64,000 nt of DNA from Odontocerum albicorne (GCA_949825065.1 OX463846.1:7831366-7895365); one strand, 5' to 3'. Shown: positions 32,270 through 43,545, counted from the first letter of the stretch. Numbers and translations are program-made. The notes: generated by a model not told the origin, from the letters alone.

Positions 32270-34290
32270 AAGAAGCAGCAGTTGTTGGCTAAAAGCTAAA
32301 AATTGTAATTTTATAAAATTTCAAAAGTGTAGTTTTACACTAGACTATGGTTAGTAAAATATTCAAATGCACTATTTTAATTAAAAAGCATACATTTTAA
32401 CCACAATTTGAGCAATTATAAACAAAATGATCAAACAGTGTGAAATTTTCTTGCAGTTCAGCGTGAAATATTGTAAATCTTTGTAAACTTTTGATAGTTT
32501 GGCTGATTGTTTGCTATATTATCCATTAAAACATTAATTTAGGACAACATATTAATGTTTGTGAATAAAGTCATATTAAAAGTATACTTTTACAACACAT
32601 GCTTAAAATAACGATTTTGCTTTAAAAACATAAATTTGAACTACAATTTGAGCGATTTTCGACGACATTATCGAAAAGTGTGTAATTTTCTTAAATATCA
32701 GCGTAAATTGTGATAAAACACAAATTATTGCGGAAACTAAGGTATTTATGTTAACTTTTGATAGTTTTGCTTGTTATTTGCGATATTTTACGAATAAAAC
32801 ATTAATTATGACCTACGAGTACATAAACATGTTTTTTGTATAAAATTATAACAAAACTCTAAATTTAGAACACAACGCCCCAAATGTAACTCAAACGACC
32901 CATTTGAATAAAAAATGTGAAATTTGTTGCGTTATCTTATAGTTTTGATACTCGTTCGCTATCTTTGTCTGAAATGTATCCAATGCCATTCACAACTACT
33001 GCTTGTCTATATAGAATAACCATAAACAATTTATGGGTAAAATCATTATTAATGAGTATTTTTACAACACGTTATGCTTATTATAACACCAGCGCACAAT
33101 TTAACTAAAAAAATATACATTTTAACCACAATTTGATTGATTATAGAGAAAATAATCGAAAAATGTGCAATTTTCTAGCATTCCAGCATAATATGTGATA
33201 AAACACACATTATTATGGAAACTTCGGATTTTCTGATAACTTTTGATGGTTTGGCTGATTGTTTTTTATTTTTATTTCACCTGACAAGTTTATTGCCATG
33301 TGGCAATCTCTTCTAACCAACCAGAAAGATGTTTAAATGGACCCTGAGTGAAAACCAGACTGGAATTTAATTTAAAAAAATCTGGATTCCAGCGGGGATC
33401 GAACCCGCATCCTCCGGATCGGCAGACAAGCATCTTACCACCAGGCCACGGAGGTTTTTATCGTATAATATGTTTGCCATATAATACGATTAAAACACTG
33501 ATTTGGGAGATCAAATACATCTTAAATGGATAAAACCATATTAATAATACCATTTTTTTAACACAAACTCCTTAAAATAATTCAATCGCACTTTTTACTT
33601 TAAAAACATATATTTGAACCACATTTTGATAAATTTTATACAAAATTATCGAATAGTGCGTAATTTTCTAACATTTTAACGTTAATTGTGATAAAACAAT
33701 TTTTTTTGCAGAAACTAAGATATGTTAACTTTTGATAGTTTTACTGGTTGTTTGCTATACAAGTATTTTATGATTAAAACATTGGGCCTACAATACACAT
33801 ATTTTATGGATAAAATAATATTAAAAGTATAGTTGTACAACACGTTATCCTCCAAATAACTCAATTGCACTACTTCATTAAATAAAAAACAAACACATTA
33901 ACCACAATTTGAGTAATTATTGACGAAATCATCGAAAAGTATATGATTTTTTAGCTTTATAAAGTTGATTATGATAAAACGCAATGTTTTGCGGTAACTA
34001 AGATATTTAAGTTAAATTTTGATAGTTTTGCTGGTTTCTTGCTAAATTATACGAATAAAACATTGATTTTGGACTATAAATACATCTTTAATGTATAAAA
34101 TCATAATTAAAGTCAAGTTTTACACCACATTGTTCTTACTGAAACTCGAATACACTAATTTTTCTTAAATACGTGCAATTTGTTACATTATCTATTAGTT
34201 TGTGATACTCTTTCACTGTATTCCACTGAAATGCATCCGATGTTATTCATAACTACTGATTTTTTTATATAGAATAACTACAAATGTGTG
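32270..34290 (+). repeat. Old, diverged satellite with two unit types
   Basis: Blocks such as AACCACAATTTGAG (32399, 32639, 33124, 33617, 33900) and AACTTTTGATAGTTT (about 32484, 32754, 33239, 33731, 34015) recur in the same order, 240-310 bp apart. A second unit type with GAAATGTATCCAATG occurs at about 32968 and 34229. Units differ by roughly a quarter of positions by eye, so the array is old. SINE-A is inserted at 33272. Confidence 0.8.
33272..33456 (-). mobile_element. SINE-A, full-length, best promoter
   Basis: Reads on the minus strand from CCTCCGTGGCCTGGTGGTAA (A box TGGCCTGGTGG), through GGGTTCGATCCCCGCTGGA (B box) and CCAGTCTGGTTTTCACTCAG, to the intact TTGCC-ACAT-GGCAA stem-loop at 33293-33306. 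It interrupts the old satellite, so it is younger than the array. Confidence 0.93.
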
Positions 34291-34365
34291 TTTTCGTTTC
34301 TGCCTTAGCCGTCAGCTGGTCTGCGAAATATTTGTCTTATTTTCCCTGGTCTACAAATGTTAAGA

Positions 34366-34890
34366 GGTTGAAGAACGTTGTGCAGAATAACAAGATGTCA
34401 CATTGATATTTCTCAACGTCCCTTACTATCTGTTAGGTTAGCAAGGATGCAGTCTTGAGATGATCATAATGATTGAAAAACAGCAACTATCTTAAAGGTT
34501 GAAGAACGTTGTGCAGAATAACAAGATGTCACATTGATATTTCTCAACGTCCCTTACTTTCTGTTAGGTTAGCAAGGATGCAGTCTTGAGATGATCATAA
34601 TGATTGAAAAACAGCAACTATCTAAAAGGTTGAAGAACGTTGTGCAGAATAACAAGATGTCACATTGATATTTCTCAACGTCCCTTACTTTCTGTTAGGT
34701 TAGCAAGGATGCAGTCTTGAGATGATCATTATGATTAAAAAACAGCAACTATCTGAAAGGTTGAAGAATGTTGTGCAGAATAACAAGATGTCACATTGAT
34801 ATTTCTCAACGTCCCTTACTTTCGGTTAGGTTAGCAAGGATGCAGTCTTGAGATGATCATAATGATTAAAAAACAGCAATTATCTAAAAA
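34366..34890 (+). repeat. 131-bp tandem repeat (4 units, almost identical)
   Basis: GGTTGAAGAACGTTGTGCAG starts units at 34366, 34497, 34628 and 34759, exactly 131 bp apart, with only a few differences. Recent expansion. Confidence 0.96.
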
Positions 34891-35167
34891 AAAAATCATA
34901 TTCAATTTCTTCCAGTTCTTGGAGTTGTGCAATTTGATTGCCTCGTCAATTCCAAGTATTATTTTCTGCAAGTTTCTCAAACTTACCAGAACCATTTAAA
35001 CCTGTCTTGGCTACGTGCGTGCCTTCTTTTTTTTGTGGATTATCTTTATTGATTGTCTTTTGCACCTCGATAAAGAGTTTTAGAAAATTATTGAACCATG
35101 TTTTATATGTAATCGTACAACGTGGAGGCTGAACAAATATTAATATTTGAGAAGATAACTGGTACAT
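34891..35167 (-). CDS. Unrecognised open frame, possible exon fragment
   Basis: A 73-codon minus-strand frame (35167-34946) has protein-like composition: TWFNNFLKLFIEVQKTINKD, KKEGTHVAKTGLNGSGKFEK. In another frame IAQLQELEEIEYDF follows toward 34891. It contains a charged helix-like segment and sits outside the repeats I recognise. It may be an exon of a host gene, a captured gene fragment or an unfamiliar transposon protein. No start or splice site can be chosen with confidence. Confidence 0.3.
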
Positions 35168-35399
35168 GTGATCGGTACTAAGGCATTAATTCATAAAAGT
35201 TATTAAAAATACATACAAAACGCCGAGAATCGTACCAATCAGAGTTTTTGTAAAATGAGTTGGTAATTTTCGGTGTCGAAAGTCGTATGATAGCTTCTAG
35301 CTCTGCCATCTAAGGCACAATCCTTAGTCATATTTAGACTACTTCATATTTTTTAAAGAATTTTGTATATAAATTCATTATGGTACTAGTTCACGCATA

Positions 35400-35540
35400 A
35401 CTTCCATACCCTAGTTGATAAGATATCTGTCTTCTTACTCAAGGGTTGTGAATTCGATTCCATTTTAAATATTTAAAAAAAAGGGTCTCAGTCTTGTTTA
35501 AATAGCTTTATAGTTGGTTGGAAGAAATTGTCACGTGGTT
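35400..35540 (+). mobile_element. SINE-A leading into a 36-bp array
   Basis: Head CTAGTTGATAAGATATCTGT, B-box remnant AATTCGATTCC, body GGGTCTCAGTCTTGTTT, then GTTGGTTGGAAGAAATTGTC and ACGTGG. The tail's TTGTACTGTAT part then becomes the first unit of the array. Confidence 0.82.
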
Positions 35541-36565
35541 GGATTTGTACTGTATGTAAAAAAGTGTAAAACATCAATTTGTACTGTATATAAAAAAATT
35601 GTAAAACATCGATTTGTACTGTGTATAAAAAGAGTGTAAAACATCGATTTTTACTGTATGTAAAAAAGTGTAAAACATCGATTTGTACTGTATACAAAAA
35701 AAGGGGAAAACATCGATTTGTACTGTATATAAAAAAGTGTAAAACATTGAATTGTTATGTAAAAAAATAATTAAAACATCGATTTGTGCTGTATATAAAA
35801 AGTGTAAAACATCGATTTGTACTGTAAATAAAAAAAAGTGTAAAACATCGAATTGTATTGTATAAAAAAAAAGTATAAAACAACGATTTGTAATGTATAT
35901 AGTATAAAAAATGTAAAGCATCGATTTGTACTGTATATAAAAAAAGTGAAAAAAATCGATTTGTACTGTGTATGGTGTAAAAAAAAATGTAAGAAATCGA
36001 TTTGTACTGTATATAAAAAAAAAGTGTAAAACATCGATTTGTACTGTATGTAAAAAAGTGTAAAACATCGATTTGTACTGTATACAAAAAAAGGGAAAAA
36101 CATCGATTTGTACTGTATATAAAAAAGTGTAAAACATTGAATTGTAATGTAAAAAAATAATTAAAACATCGATTTGTACTGTATATTAAAAAAGTGTAAA
36201 ACATTGATTTGTACTGTATATAAAAAAAATGTAAAACATCGATTCGTACTGTGTATAAAAAAAGTGTAAAACATTGATTTGTACTGTGTATAAAAAAAGT
36301 GTAAAACATCGATTTGTATTATATATATAATAAAAAAAGGTTTAAAAAATTGATTTGTACTGTGTATGGTATAAAGAAAAAATGTAAAACATCGATTTGT
36401 ACTGTACATAAAAAAGGGTAAAACATCGATTTGTACTGTATATTTAAAAAGTGTAAAACATTGATTTGTACTGTATATAAAAAAAGTGTAAAACATCGAC
36501 TTGTACTGTGTATAAAAAAAGTGTAAAACATCGATTTGTACTGTACATAAAAAAGTGTAAAACAT
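35541..36565 (+). repeat. 36-bp minisatellite grown from the SINE-A tail (about 28 units)
   Basis: The unit GATTTGTACTGTATATAAAA plus AAGTGTAAAACATC varies between about 33 and 48 bp through A-run slippage. It parallels the SINE-A 3' end TTGTACTGTATACAACGAAA then GTGTAATACAAT, in the same orientation and directly after a SINE-A copy. Four overlapping long minus-strand frames (up to 187 codons) arise only because the unit lacks stops; they are not genes. Confidence 0.9.
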
Positions 36566-37438
36566 AGTATGTTAGCTGACCTTAATTAATTTCGAGTACG
36601 CTTTGAAGTGACATTTGTCGTAGAATGCGCTTTTTATGGTGATAGTGATCTTGTTAATTTACGGAATCACTAGTTAAATTAAAAGTCACAATTCTGAGTA
36701 AAAAATACTTACGCTATCTATGTAGAAATCTGGATATTTCCATAAGGAATTGTTTTACAACAGGTTTCGCACTTGCCTAATGACTACTGTCTAATTTTGC
36801 ATAAATGAACTATAAATCATTTTAATATTCGTTAAACACTCAATTAAAATGGAAATCAAGAAAAATCAACAGAGTTGATTATGAGAACGGGCAGAGGTTA
36901 ACCACTTTTACATATTTCAATATAAAAAAATTGTCTAATTATGCACTTTGCCTTGAATAAAAATCCCACAATTCATTGTTTAATATTTTATACTTAATAT
37001 GATTAAGAATTGTTTACGGAATATTGCTTAAAATGGACTTTATAATTATTATGTTTATTTACTTTATTTTACTAACTTATTTGTTTAGTCCCCTTTTTAT
37101 TACAGGTCAGAGTTTAAATATTGCAATGGTAATTTTTGACACCACACATTGCTTTGTTCTGTGAACAAAACTTCAAAAATCAATTAGTACTTAAACAGTT
37201 GAGGTCTAAAACAACGGAAAAAATCAGTGATTCCGAGTAGTTAATTAGACGCACATGTTTGTCATTCACAGAACCCTATAATGGGGTGTTTAAATAAAAA
37301 TGTACCGATTTACCACTTTCCAGTCCATTATCACGAAACTGTCAGGTACAATCAAGGGCGGAAACTTTTGTATCTTATTGATAATTTTATGTGTTTACCT
37401 CGTTAAATACTCTCAAAATGTTAGAGTTAGTATTTCAC
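36566..37438. other. No feature recognised
   Basis: AT-rich DNA between the array and the MITE. Confidence 0.35.
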
Positions 37439-38161
37439 TTAAATGGGTGTTCTACTCTAGAGGCGTGAATTTCGGGCGTTTTTTTAGACTTAATATAAAT
37501 AAAAAAAAATATATTTTTCTTATACATTTTTAACAGTTTGTTTGTTTATGATTTGAGAATGTAAAAAAAATTTTGAAAAAAAAAAATGAAAATTCAAGAT
37601 GTTATGAGCTGTTATATCTTGTCGTAATAAAATGGAGTAAGCTGGTCGACATGATTGGAACCCTTTCGTTAATCCAAATTATACATAGTTTCTTGATAAG
37701 AAATAATGTCGTTATAGTTGGTACCAAAAAAAAAAAAAAAAACGTAAAATGGTGGCTGTCTGAAAAAAATTCAATATTTGTACCCTTTTTTTAATTTTTT
37801 TTAATTTTTAAAAATAGTTAAAAAATTGTTTTGAATTTTCCAAGATAGGGACGATATAAAAACATTTTTCAAAGTTTCATACCAAATTCGAAGGCAATTA
37901 TCGGTTGGATAGAACTTGAGATTTTATGTCGACCAGGTCGAAAAAAGTAGTTTCGAAAAAAAAAAACGCGTTTAAAGTTTTGGTATTATTGTCTGAGTCA
38001 TTCAGGTGCGGCGTAATTGCTGTCTCATGTATAGCTATAACTTCGTAAATATTAAGAATTTTAAAATTTCATCTTTAGAACATATTTTAAAGGTCTAAAC
38101 TTTAAGAATATGCAAAAAAAAAACGATTTTTTCTGATTTCTAGAGTAGAATACCCCCTTAA
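37439..38161. mobile_element. TTAA-flanked MITE family T, copy 2
   Basis: TTAA at 37439-37442 and 38158-38161. The left end reads TGGGTGTTCTACTCTAGAGG and the right end reversed reads GGGGGTATTCTACTCTAGAA. It is about 120 bp longer than copy 1, with an extra segment near 37600-37680. It abuts SINE-A sequence on its right. Confidence 0.85.
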
Positions 38162-38260
38162 GGTCTCTTTAACATCTTTCTGGTTGGTTGGAAGATATTC
38201 CCACATGGCAATAAGCCTGCCAGGTTGTACTGTTAACAACGAAAGTGTAATACAATATGC
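38162..38260 (+). mobile_element. SINE-A 3' half
   Basis: GGTCTCTTTAACATCTTTCT, GGTTGGTTGGAAGATATTCC, then GGCAATAAGCCTGCCAGG and the complete tail with CAACGAAAGTGTAATACAAT. This gives the reference SINE-A 3' end. Confidence 0.9.
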
Positions 38261-38900
38261 TTAATAATTTTGCTTACCCCGTCATTTTTAATCTTAAAAA
38301 AAATTGTGAAGTAACGAAGCATTTTGAAGGCTTCTTTGCTATCATAATGGCAACACTGATTACTGATAGTAAATTTTTAACAACAATTTATTTTAAAACA
38401 TCCAATCGAATAAATAATTTTCTCAACATAAACCACTTGTATTATTTTGAAATTTATTAAGTAAAACATGAAACTTGAAAGAAAGTTAGGAGTGAAAAGC
38501 TTAGGCCCACGATTCAAGTGAAACTTGAAGAAATGTTTATTTCCCGAAGAGCGCAAGTTTCCCCGCGAGGCTCGCTTGCTATGCGCAATCAAGAAACTTT
38601 CTCGACAATTTGAAACATAGACAAAAAAATCCGAAGCATAAATCTCAACTCTAATAATTTGTGTTTCTAACCCGTTCAGATCGGATGTTTAAATTGTATA
38701 AACAATTGTCTTTTTAAGAGACAACAAAAATATTCGTATCACTTAATTTTTATATTATAGATGTGATGAAAAAACTTACGGCACCTTACGCTAAGCTACT
38801 CCGTTTAATTTTTTTTTCAGAGATGTGCATATAGGATAAGTTGGTGGCGTTATTTTAATAACTACTAGACAGTCACAATTTTGTGTTATATTAGACATTA
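38261..38900. other. No gene; small CpG-rich patch
   Basis: 38540-38590 (CCGAAGAGCGCAAGTTTCCC) is CpG-rich against an AT-rich background but has no open frame or promoter signature. Confidence 0.3.
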
Positions 38901-38901
38901 G

Positions 38902-39078
38902 TCATAATGGGCTATTTGCTTTAAGGCAATCTTTTTCAACCAATCAGAAAGATTATAAAGGGCCCATAAAGGAAAAAAAAGTAAATCCTTTGTAAAAAAA
39001 AGAGTTTCAAAGGGAATCGAATCCGCAATCTTCGGGCTGGGAGACAAGCATTTTACGAACTGGGCTACGGAGGGCATC
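38902..39078 (-). mobile_element. SINE-A, full-length, worn
   Basis: On the minus strand, head CTCCGTAGCCCAGTTCGTAA, B box GGATTCGATTCC, and tail with TTGGTTGAAAAAGATTGCC. A few indels. Confidence 0.85.
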
Positions 39079-39696
39079 ATGATATTTAAGTAAATAATTA
39101 AAATGTGTGTATTTTGTTATTTATTTTATTACGATTTACGGTATTTTTTATAGTTAAAAAATTTAGAAAAGTTTTACTTAAAGAAGAATTTTGAGTGCTA
39201 ATGAATATAAATATTAATTGTCATAAAAATTATTAACATTTCCAGAATCATAAACTAAAATATATTGAAATGAAGTACGCACATACATACCAAACAAAAA
39301 CACGTTAAACAAAAAAAACACATTAAACAAAAAAACACATTAAACAAAAAGCTTGAGTCAGGCATTAAAAGACACAAAGGCACAAAAAGAAAGAAAGAAA
39401 TAATAATATAAGAAAATAATAAATATATGCATACACACAATCCACTCCAATACGAAACATGTGCATCGAAACTTCGACATATTTACGGATATCTCGAAAA
39501 AAAATCACCGGGAGTCACACCATGGCGTGGATTTATGATCCAGACAAACAAAACGCTTTCTTAGAGAACTTTTAAAGGCAATAAGTCTGTCACCAAATAT
39601 GTCCGAGACTGCAGCATTGGCATTACCCAAATTATCAAATGAGATATTAAAGATGATATTTCATTATCTTTCTACAAATTATGTATAAAATATAAG
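39079..39696. other. No gene; short simple repeats
   Basis: AACAAAAACACGTTAAACAA and two similar copies form a short tandem repeat at 39293-39350. Confidence 0.5.
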
Positions 39697-39820
39697 ATCC
39701 TTCGTAGCTACGTTGGTATGACGCCTGTTTTTCAGCTTGGGGGTTGAGAGTTCGGTTTTCTGTAGTAATTTATAACGTCGTTCTGGTTAATCGGAAGAGT
39801 TTGCAGTGCAATATTATAAG
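39697..39820 (+). mobile_element. SINE-A, strongly degraded
   Basis: CTTCGTAGCTACGTTGGTAT, GAGAGTTCGGTTTTCTG (B-box remnant) and GTTCTGGTTAATCGGAAGAG show the SINE-A order with a deletion in the body. Confidence 0.6.
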
Positions 39821-40107
39821 TAGAGTCGTAAAATAGAATCTTAAGATGATTTATTCACACTGAGAGAATGAGTTGTGAAAGACTCATGAAATAAATAACT
39901 TATCTAAAATGAATGGGAAATGAGGAAAAAGTAGAACGAGAAAAGAGTGGAAGGAGATTGAGAATTTTCTTTTTGATGGAATGTACGAAATAAAAGGAAC
40001 AAGATATCGTGTATGACGAAATAAATGGATGTTGGACTAGGTGATATCTGTGTGCATGGACAGAAAGGCTCTGTCTATCTCAAAAGGGACATGGCTTGAT
40101 GGCATGT

Positions 40108-40229
<122 letters not shown>

Positions 40230-40273
40230 ATTATATTTTTTTTGTTTTTTTAGCGAAGAGATATGTGTTATGT

Positions 40274-40473
40274 NNNNNNNNNNNNNNNNNNNNNNNNNNN
40301 NNNNNNNNNNNNNNNNNNNNNNNNNNNNNNNNNNNNNNNNNNNNNNNNNNNNNNNNNNNNNNNNNNNNNNNNNNNNNNNNNNNNNNNNNNNNNNNNNNNN
40401 NNNNNNNNNNNNNNNNNNNNNNNNNNNNNNNNNNNNNNNNNNNNNNNNNNNNNNNNNNNNNNNNNNNNNNNNN
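40274..40473. other. Assembly gap of 200 N
   Basis: Exactly 200 unknown bases, likely a placeholder length and not a measured one. Confidence 0.99.
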
Positions 40474-40690
40474 CCACATTCATATCTCGTCGTGCACAAT
40501 CTTCTAATATTCATATTTCTCACTTCACCCTATTTCAAAATCTGTTCCACGTAGTCTAGCCACGTTTTTTTCGTTGTTCCCCTTCCACGCGCACTTCTGG
40601 TTTGTATACTTGCTTAGTCAGTCTTTCACCAAACCATCTTAAATCTCAAACCATCCTTTTCAATCAATCCAATCTTAAAGCTCATTTTTT
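40474..40690 (-). pseudogene. LINE C-terminal fragment cut by the gap
   Basis: The minus strand gives LRWFGERLTKQVYKPEVRVE, a GRGRP-like basic run with stops, then a DCARRDMN stretch running into the gap. It is the WFGHVERM-type region of a LINE. Confidence 0.65.
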
Positions 40691-41121
40691 CATCTTACAA
40701 AGTATCTAAATAAAAAGTACAAAAATATGCATTATGCTCTTACGCTTGATTTTTATTAAATTCCTCTTTCTTCTAATTTAAGTTACTATAATCTTGCTGA
40801 TTGGCTAACGGGATGTCTTGTTTTAAGTCAATCAATCTATCCCATGTGTCAATCTTGTCACTGAAATCCCAGAACATAAACTTATGGTAAATGTATCAAT
40901 TACTTTAACTTAATACATATTAAAGGCATTAACAATACAATTAAGAATTATGATTTGTTTCAATGAAACATCTTACAATGAGAGGTTTACAATCATCAAA
41001 CTATATAAAATTGATTGTACGTACGTCCATTAGAATAGTTGCTGTCATAGTTATGGTTTAATGGTCACATTTATGATTAAGTATTGTTGTATTCAAATAA
41101 GTCAATTACTTTGTTATATTG
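40691..41121. other. No feature recognised
   Basis: AT-rich DNA. Confidence 0.3.
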
Positions 41122-41152
41122 TGTTATTGTATTACACTTTCATTGTATACAG
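41122..41152 (-). mobile_element. SINE-A terminal tail fragment
   Basis: ATTGTATTACACTTTCATTG and TATACAGT equal the last ~28 bp of SINE-A (reversed). It lies directly next to repeat D. Confidence 0.55.
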
Positions 41153-41470
41153 TCTGTCTGGAGTGATGAAGTGTGAGGAGTTTGATTTCGCGTGATGTAT
41201 ACATATATAATTGAGTGTCACTGTTTGTCAGGTTGATGAAAATATGCAACGGGGTTTAATATAATCAAAAATCGGAAAGAAGTATCGATTTATTTTTTCA
41301 AGCTATTTGTCCGCAGTGAGATACAGGCAGAAGCCTAGTTTACTGGGGACACGACAAGTGAAAGCAACAAACCCAGATCCATTAAAATTGTGTGTCCAAA
41401 TTAAATTACCTGTTGTTATTTCGCAAATTATGTATATTTCTTGTCATGTGTAAAATAGATAAAAAAATAA
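41153..41470 (+). repeat. Retroposon family D, copy 4
   Basis: Opposite orientation to the other three copies. Contains TGTCACTGTTTGTCAGGTTG, GTATCGATTTATTTTTTCA, GTGAGATACAGGCAGAAGCC and an AAAAAAATAAAA tail. Confidence 0.85.
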
Positions 41471-41482
41471 AAACAGTACGAT

Positions 41483-41657
41483 TTGGCGGGTTAGTTGTAA
41501 TGTTATAATCTTTTCAAACCATGCATAAAGATGTTAAGAAGCTTTAAGTTAAATCCAATTCGGAATATTTTTTTAAAAAGTCGTGTTTCAAACGGGAATT
41601 GAATTCGTAACCCCCGATACATAAGGCATGCGTCTTAACTAAACCACAAAGGTCGTC
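41483..41657 (-). mobile_element. SINE-A, full-length, worn
   Basis: On the minus strand, ACCTTTGTGGTTTAGTTAAG (head), GAATTCAATTCCCG (B box worn) and the tail CTAACCCGCCAAA. The stem-loop is mutated. Confidence 0.75.
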
Positions 41658-41689
41658 TATTGCCATACATTTTAATTTTAAAAAATACT

Positions 41690-42190
41690 ATATAGAATAT
41701 GTAAGACCGGTTTACATGGTGAACCTGTATGCCTGGCAGCAACCTCGTTGCGAATAATGGAATATGTAAGACCGGTTCACACGATAAACCTGGATGCCTC
41801 GCAGCTACATCGTTGCGAATAATATAATGTGTAAGACTGGTTCACATGATAAACCTGGATGCCTCGCAGCAACGTCGTTGCGAATAATATAATATGTAAG
41901 ACCGGTTCACATGATGAACCTGGATGCCTCGCAGCAACTTCGTTGCGAATAATATAATATGTAAGACCGGTTCACATGATGAACCTGGATGGCTCGCAGC
42001 AACCTCGTTGCGAATAATAGAAAATATAAAACCGGGTCACCTCATTGCGAATAATAGAATATGTAAGACCGAGTGACATGATGAACCTGGATGCCTCGCA
42101 GCAACCTCATTGCGAATAATGGAATATGTAAGACCGGTTCACATGATAAACCTGGATGCCTCGCAGCAGCCTCGTTGCGAATAAAATAAT
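41690..42190 (+). repeat. 65-bp tandem repeat with two hairpins per unit (about 8 units)
   Basis: GTAAGACCGG recurs every 65 bp (41701, 41766, 41831, 41896, 41961), with one shortened unit near 42040. Each unit holds the inverted repeat GGTTCA-CATGA-TGAACC and the inverted repeat GCAAC-3 nt-GTTGC. Confidence 0.95.
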
Positions 42191-43004
42191 TCCAAATAAA
42201 ATGGATGTATAAAAATTACGTTATTTTTTCAAGTTACGTAATTTTTTTCTTTCCACAATAAAAGTAAAAAAATTAAACAATCTCTACAAAATAACAAAGA
42301 TATTAAACCCCATTTTGTTTACTTCACATCCGTTAAACATCATATCCTTTTCAAACCAAACGACACACAGTGAGCAGTTGTCACTCCTACAAAAAATCCA
42401 GACACATTAAAATGATTTTCTCTTCTAAAACTAGATTGGGTACGTAACACTGTCAGTCTTGAAAATGACATAATATACCAGATGTATATCTAGATTAAGT
42501 ATCTTAAAAAAAGCAATTTCAAAGATAAAAAACTACCTTTTTTTACTGAACAAAAGTAGAAATTGTTTCTCAGAAAGGAAAAAAAAACATTTTTATCAGA
42601 TTGACAAAAACAACGTACATATTTGACGTCAAAATATATTTTACATGTGAATTAAATAGGTTTTTCACTTTAATTTAGAAGTTCATTTTGAAATTTCAAT
42701 CATTGTCCAACCGCAATATACGAGTAATATGTTATCTGGTAAAATGGCCAGATATTAAACTCTTAATTTCAAGTTATAATTTTTACGTGTTTCAGTCTTA
42801 ATTTTGCATTTCCTTCACATTTCTTCCTTTCTCTATCATAATTACTTTCATCAATTGATGTTTTCGCACTTTTCTTGTTATAATGTACATTTTTCATAAT
42901 TTTTTTTGCATATTATCCAAGATTTGAATAATTGTTGCGGTAATCTATAATATTTTGTGTACGTTTGTTCCTTTATTTATTAATAATTGCCACTTGATCT
43001 AATT
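42191..43004. other. No feature recognised
   Basis: AT-rich DNA without repeat match. Confidence 0.35.
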
Positions 43005-43005
43005 T

Positions 43006-43545
43006 TCTTATTGAACAGTATTTAATGCAGTGTTTACAGAGGTTTCTATTAATTCCTTATTTAGTCCGTTCATCTTATTGAACAGTATTTAATGCAGTGT
43101 TTACAGAGGTTTCTATTAATTCCTTATTTAGTCCGTTCATCTTATTGAACAGTATTTAATGCAGTGTTTACAGAGGTTTCTATTAATTCCTTATTTAGTC
43201 CGTTCATCTTATTGAACAGTATTTAATGCAGTGTTTTCAGAGGTTTCTATCAATTCCTTATTTAGTCTGTTCATCTTATTGAACAGTATTTAATGCAGTG
43301 TTTACAGAGGTTTCTATTAATTCCTTATTTAGTCCGTTCATCTTATTGAACAGTATTTAATGCAGTGTTTACAGAGGTTTCTATTGATTCCTTATTTAGT
43401 CCGTTCATCTTATTGAACAGTATTTAATGCAGTGTTTACAAAGGATTCTATTAATTCCTTAATTAGTCCGTTCATCTTATTGAACAGTATTTAATGCAGT
43501 GTTTACAGAGGATTCTATTAATTCCTTATTTAGTCCATTCATCTT
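43006..43545 (+). repeat. 67-bp tandem repeat (8 units, almost identical)
   Basis: TCTTATTGAACAGTATTTAA begins units every 67 bp from 43006. Differences are one to four bases per unit. All reading frames contain stops. Confidence 0.96.

Noticed and set aside
35488..36565. Several overlapping minus-strand frames of 110-187 codons rich in Phe, Tyr, Thr and Gln
   Set aside because: They are the 36-bp minisatellite read in different phases. Frames swap where unit length slips, and no start, domain or non-repeat sequence is present.
41690..42190. Possible CRISPR-like array because of regular hairpin-bearing repeats
   Set aside because: The whole 65-bp unit is repeated with no unique spacers, and this is animal DNA.
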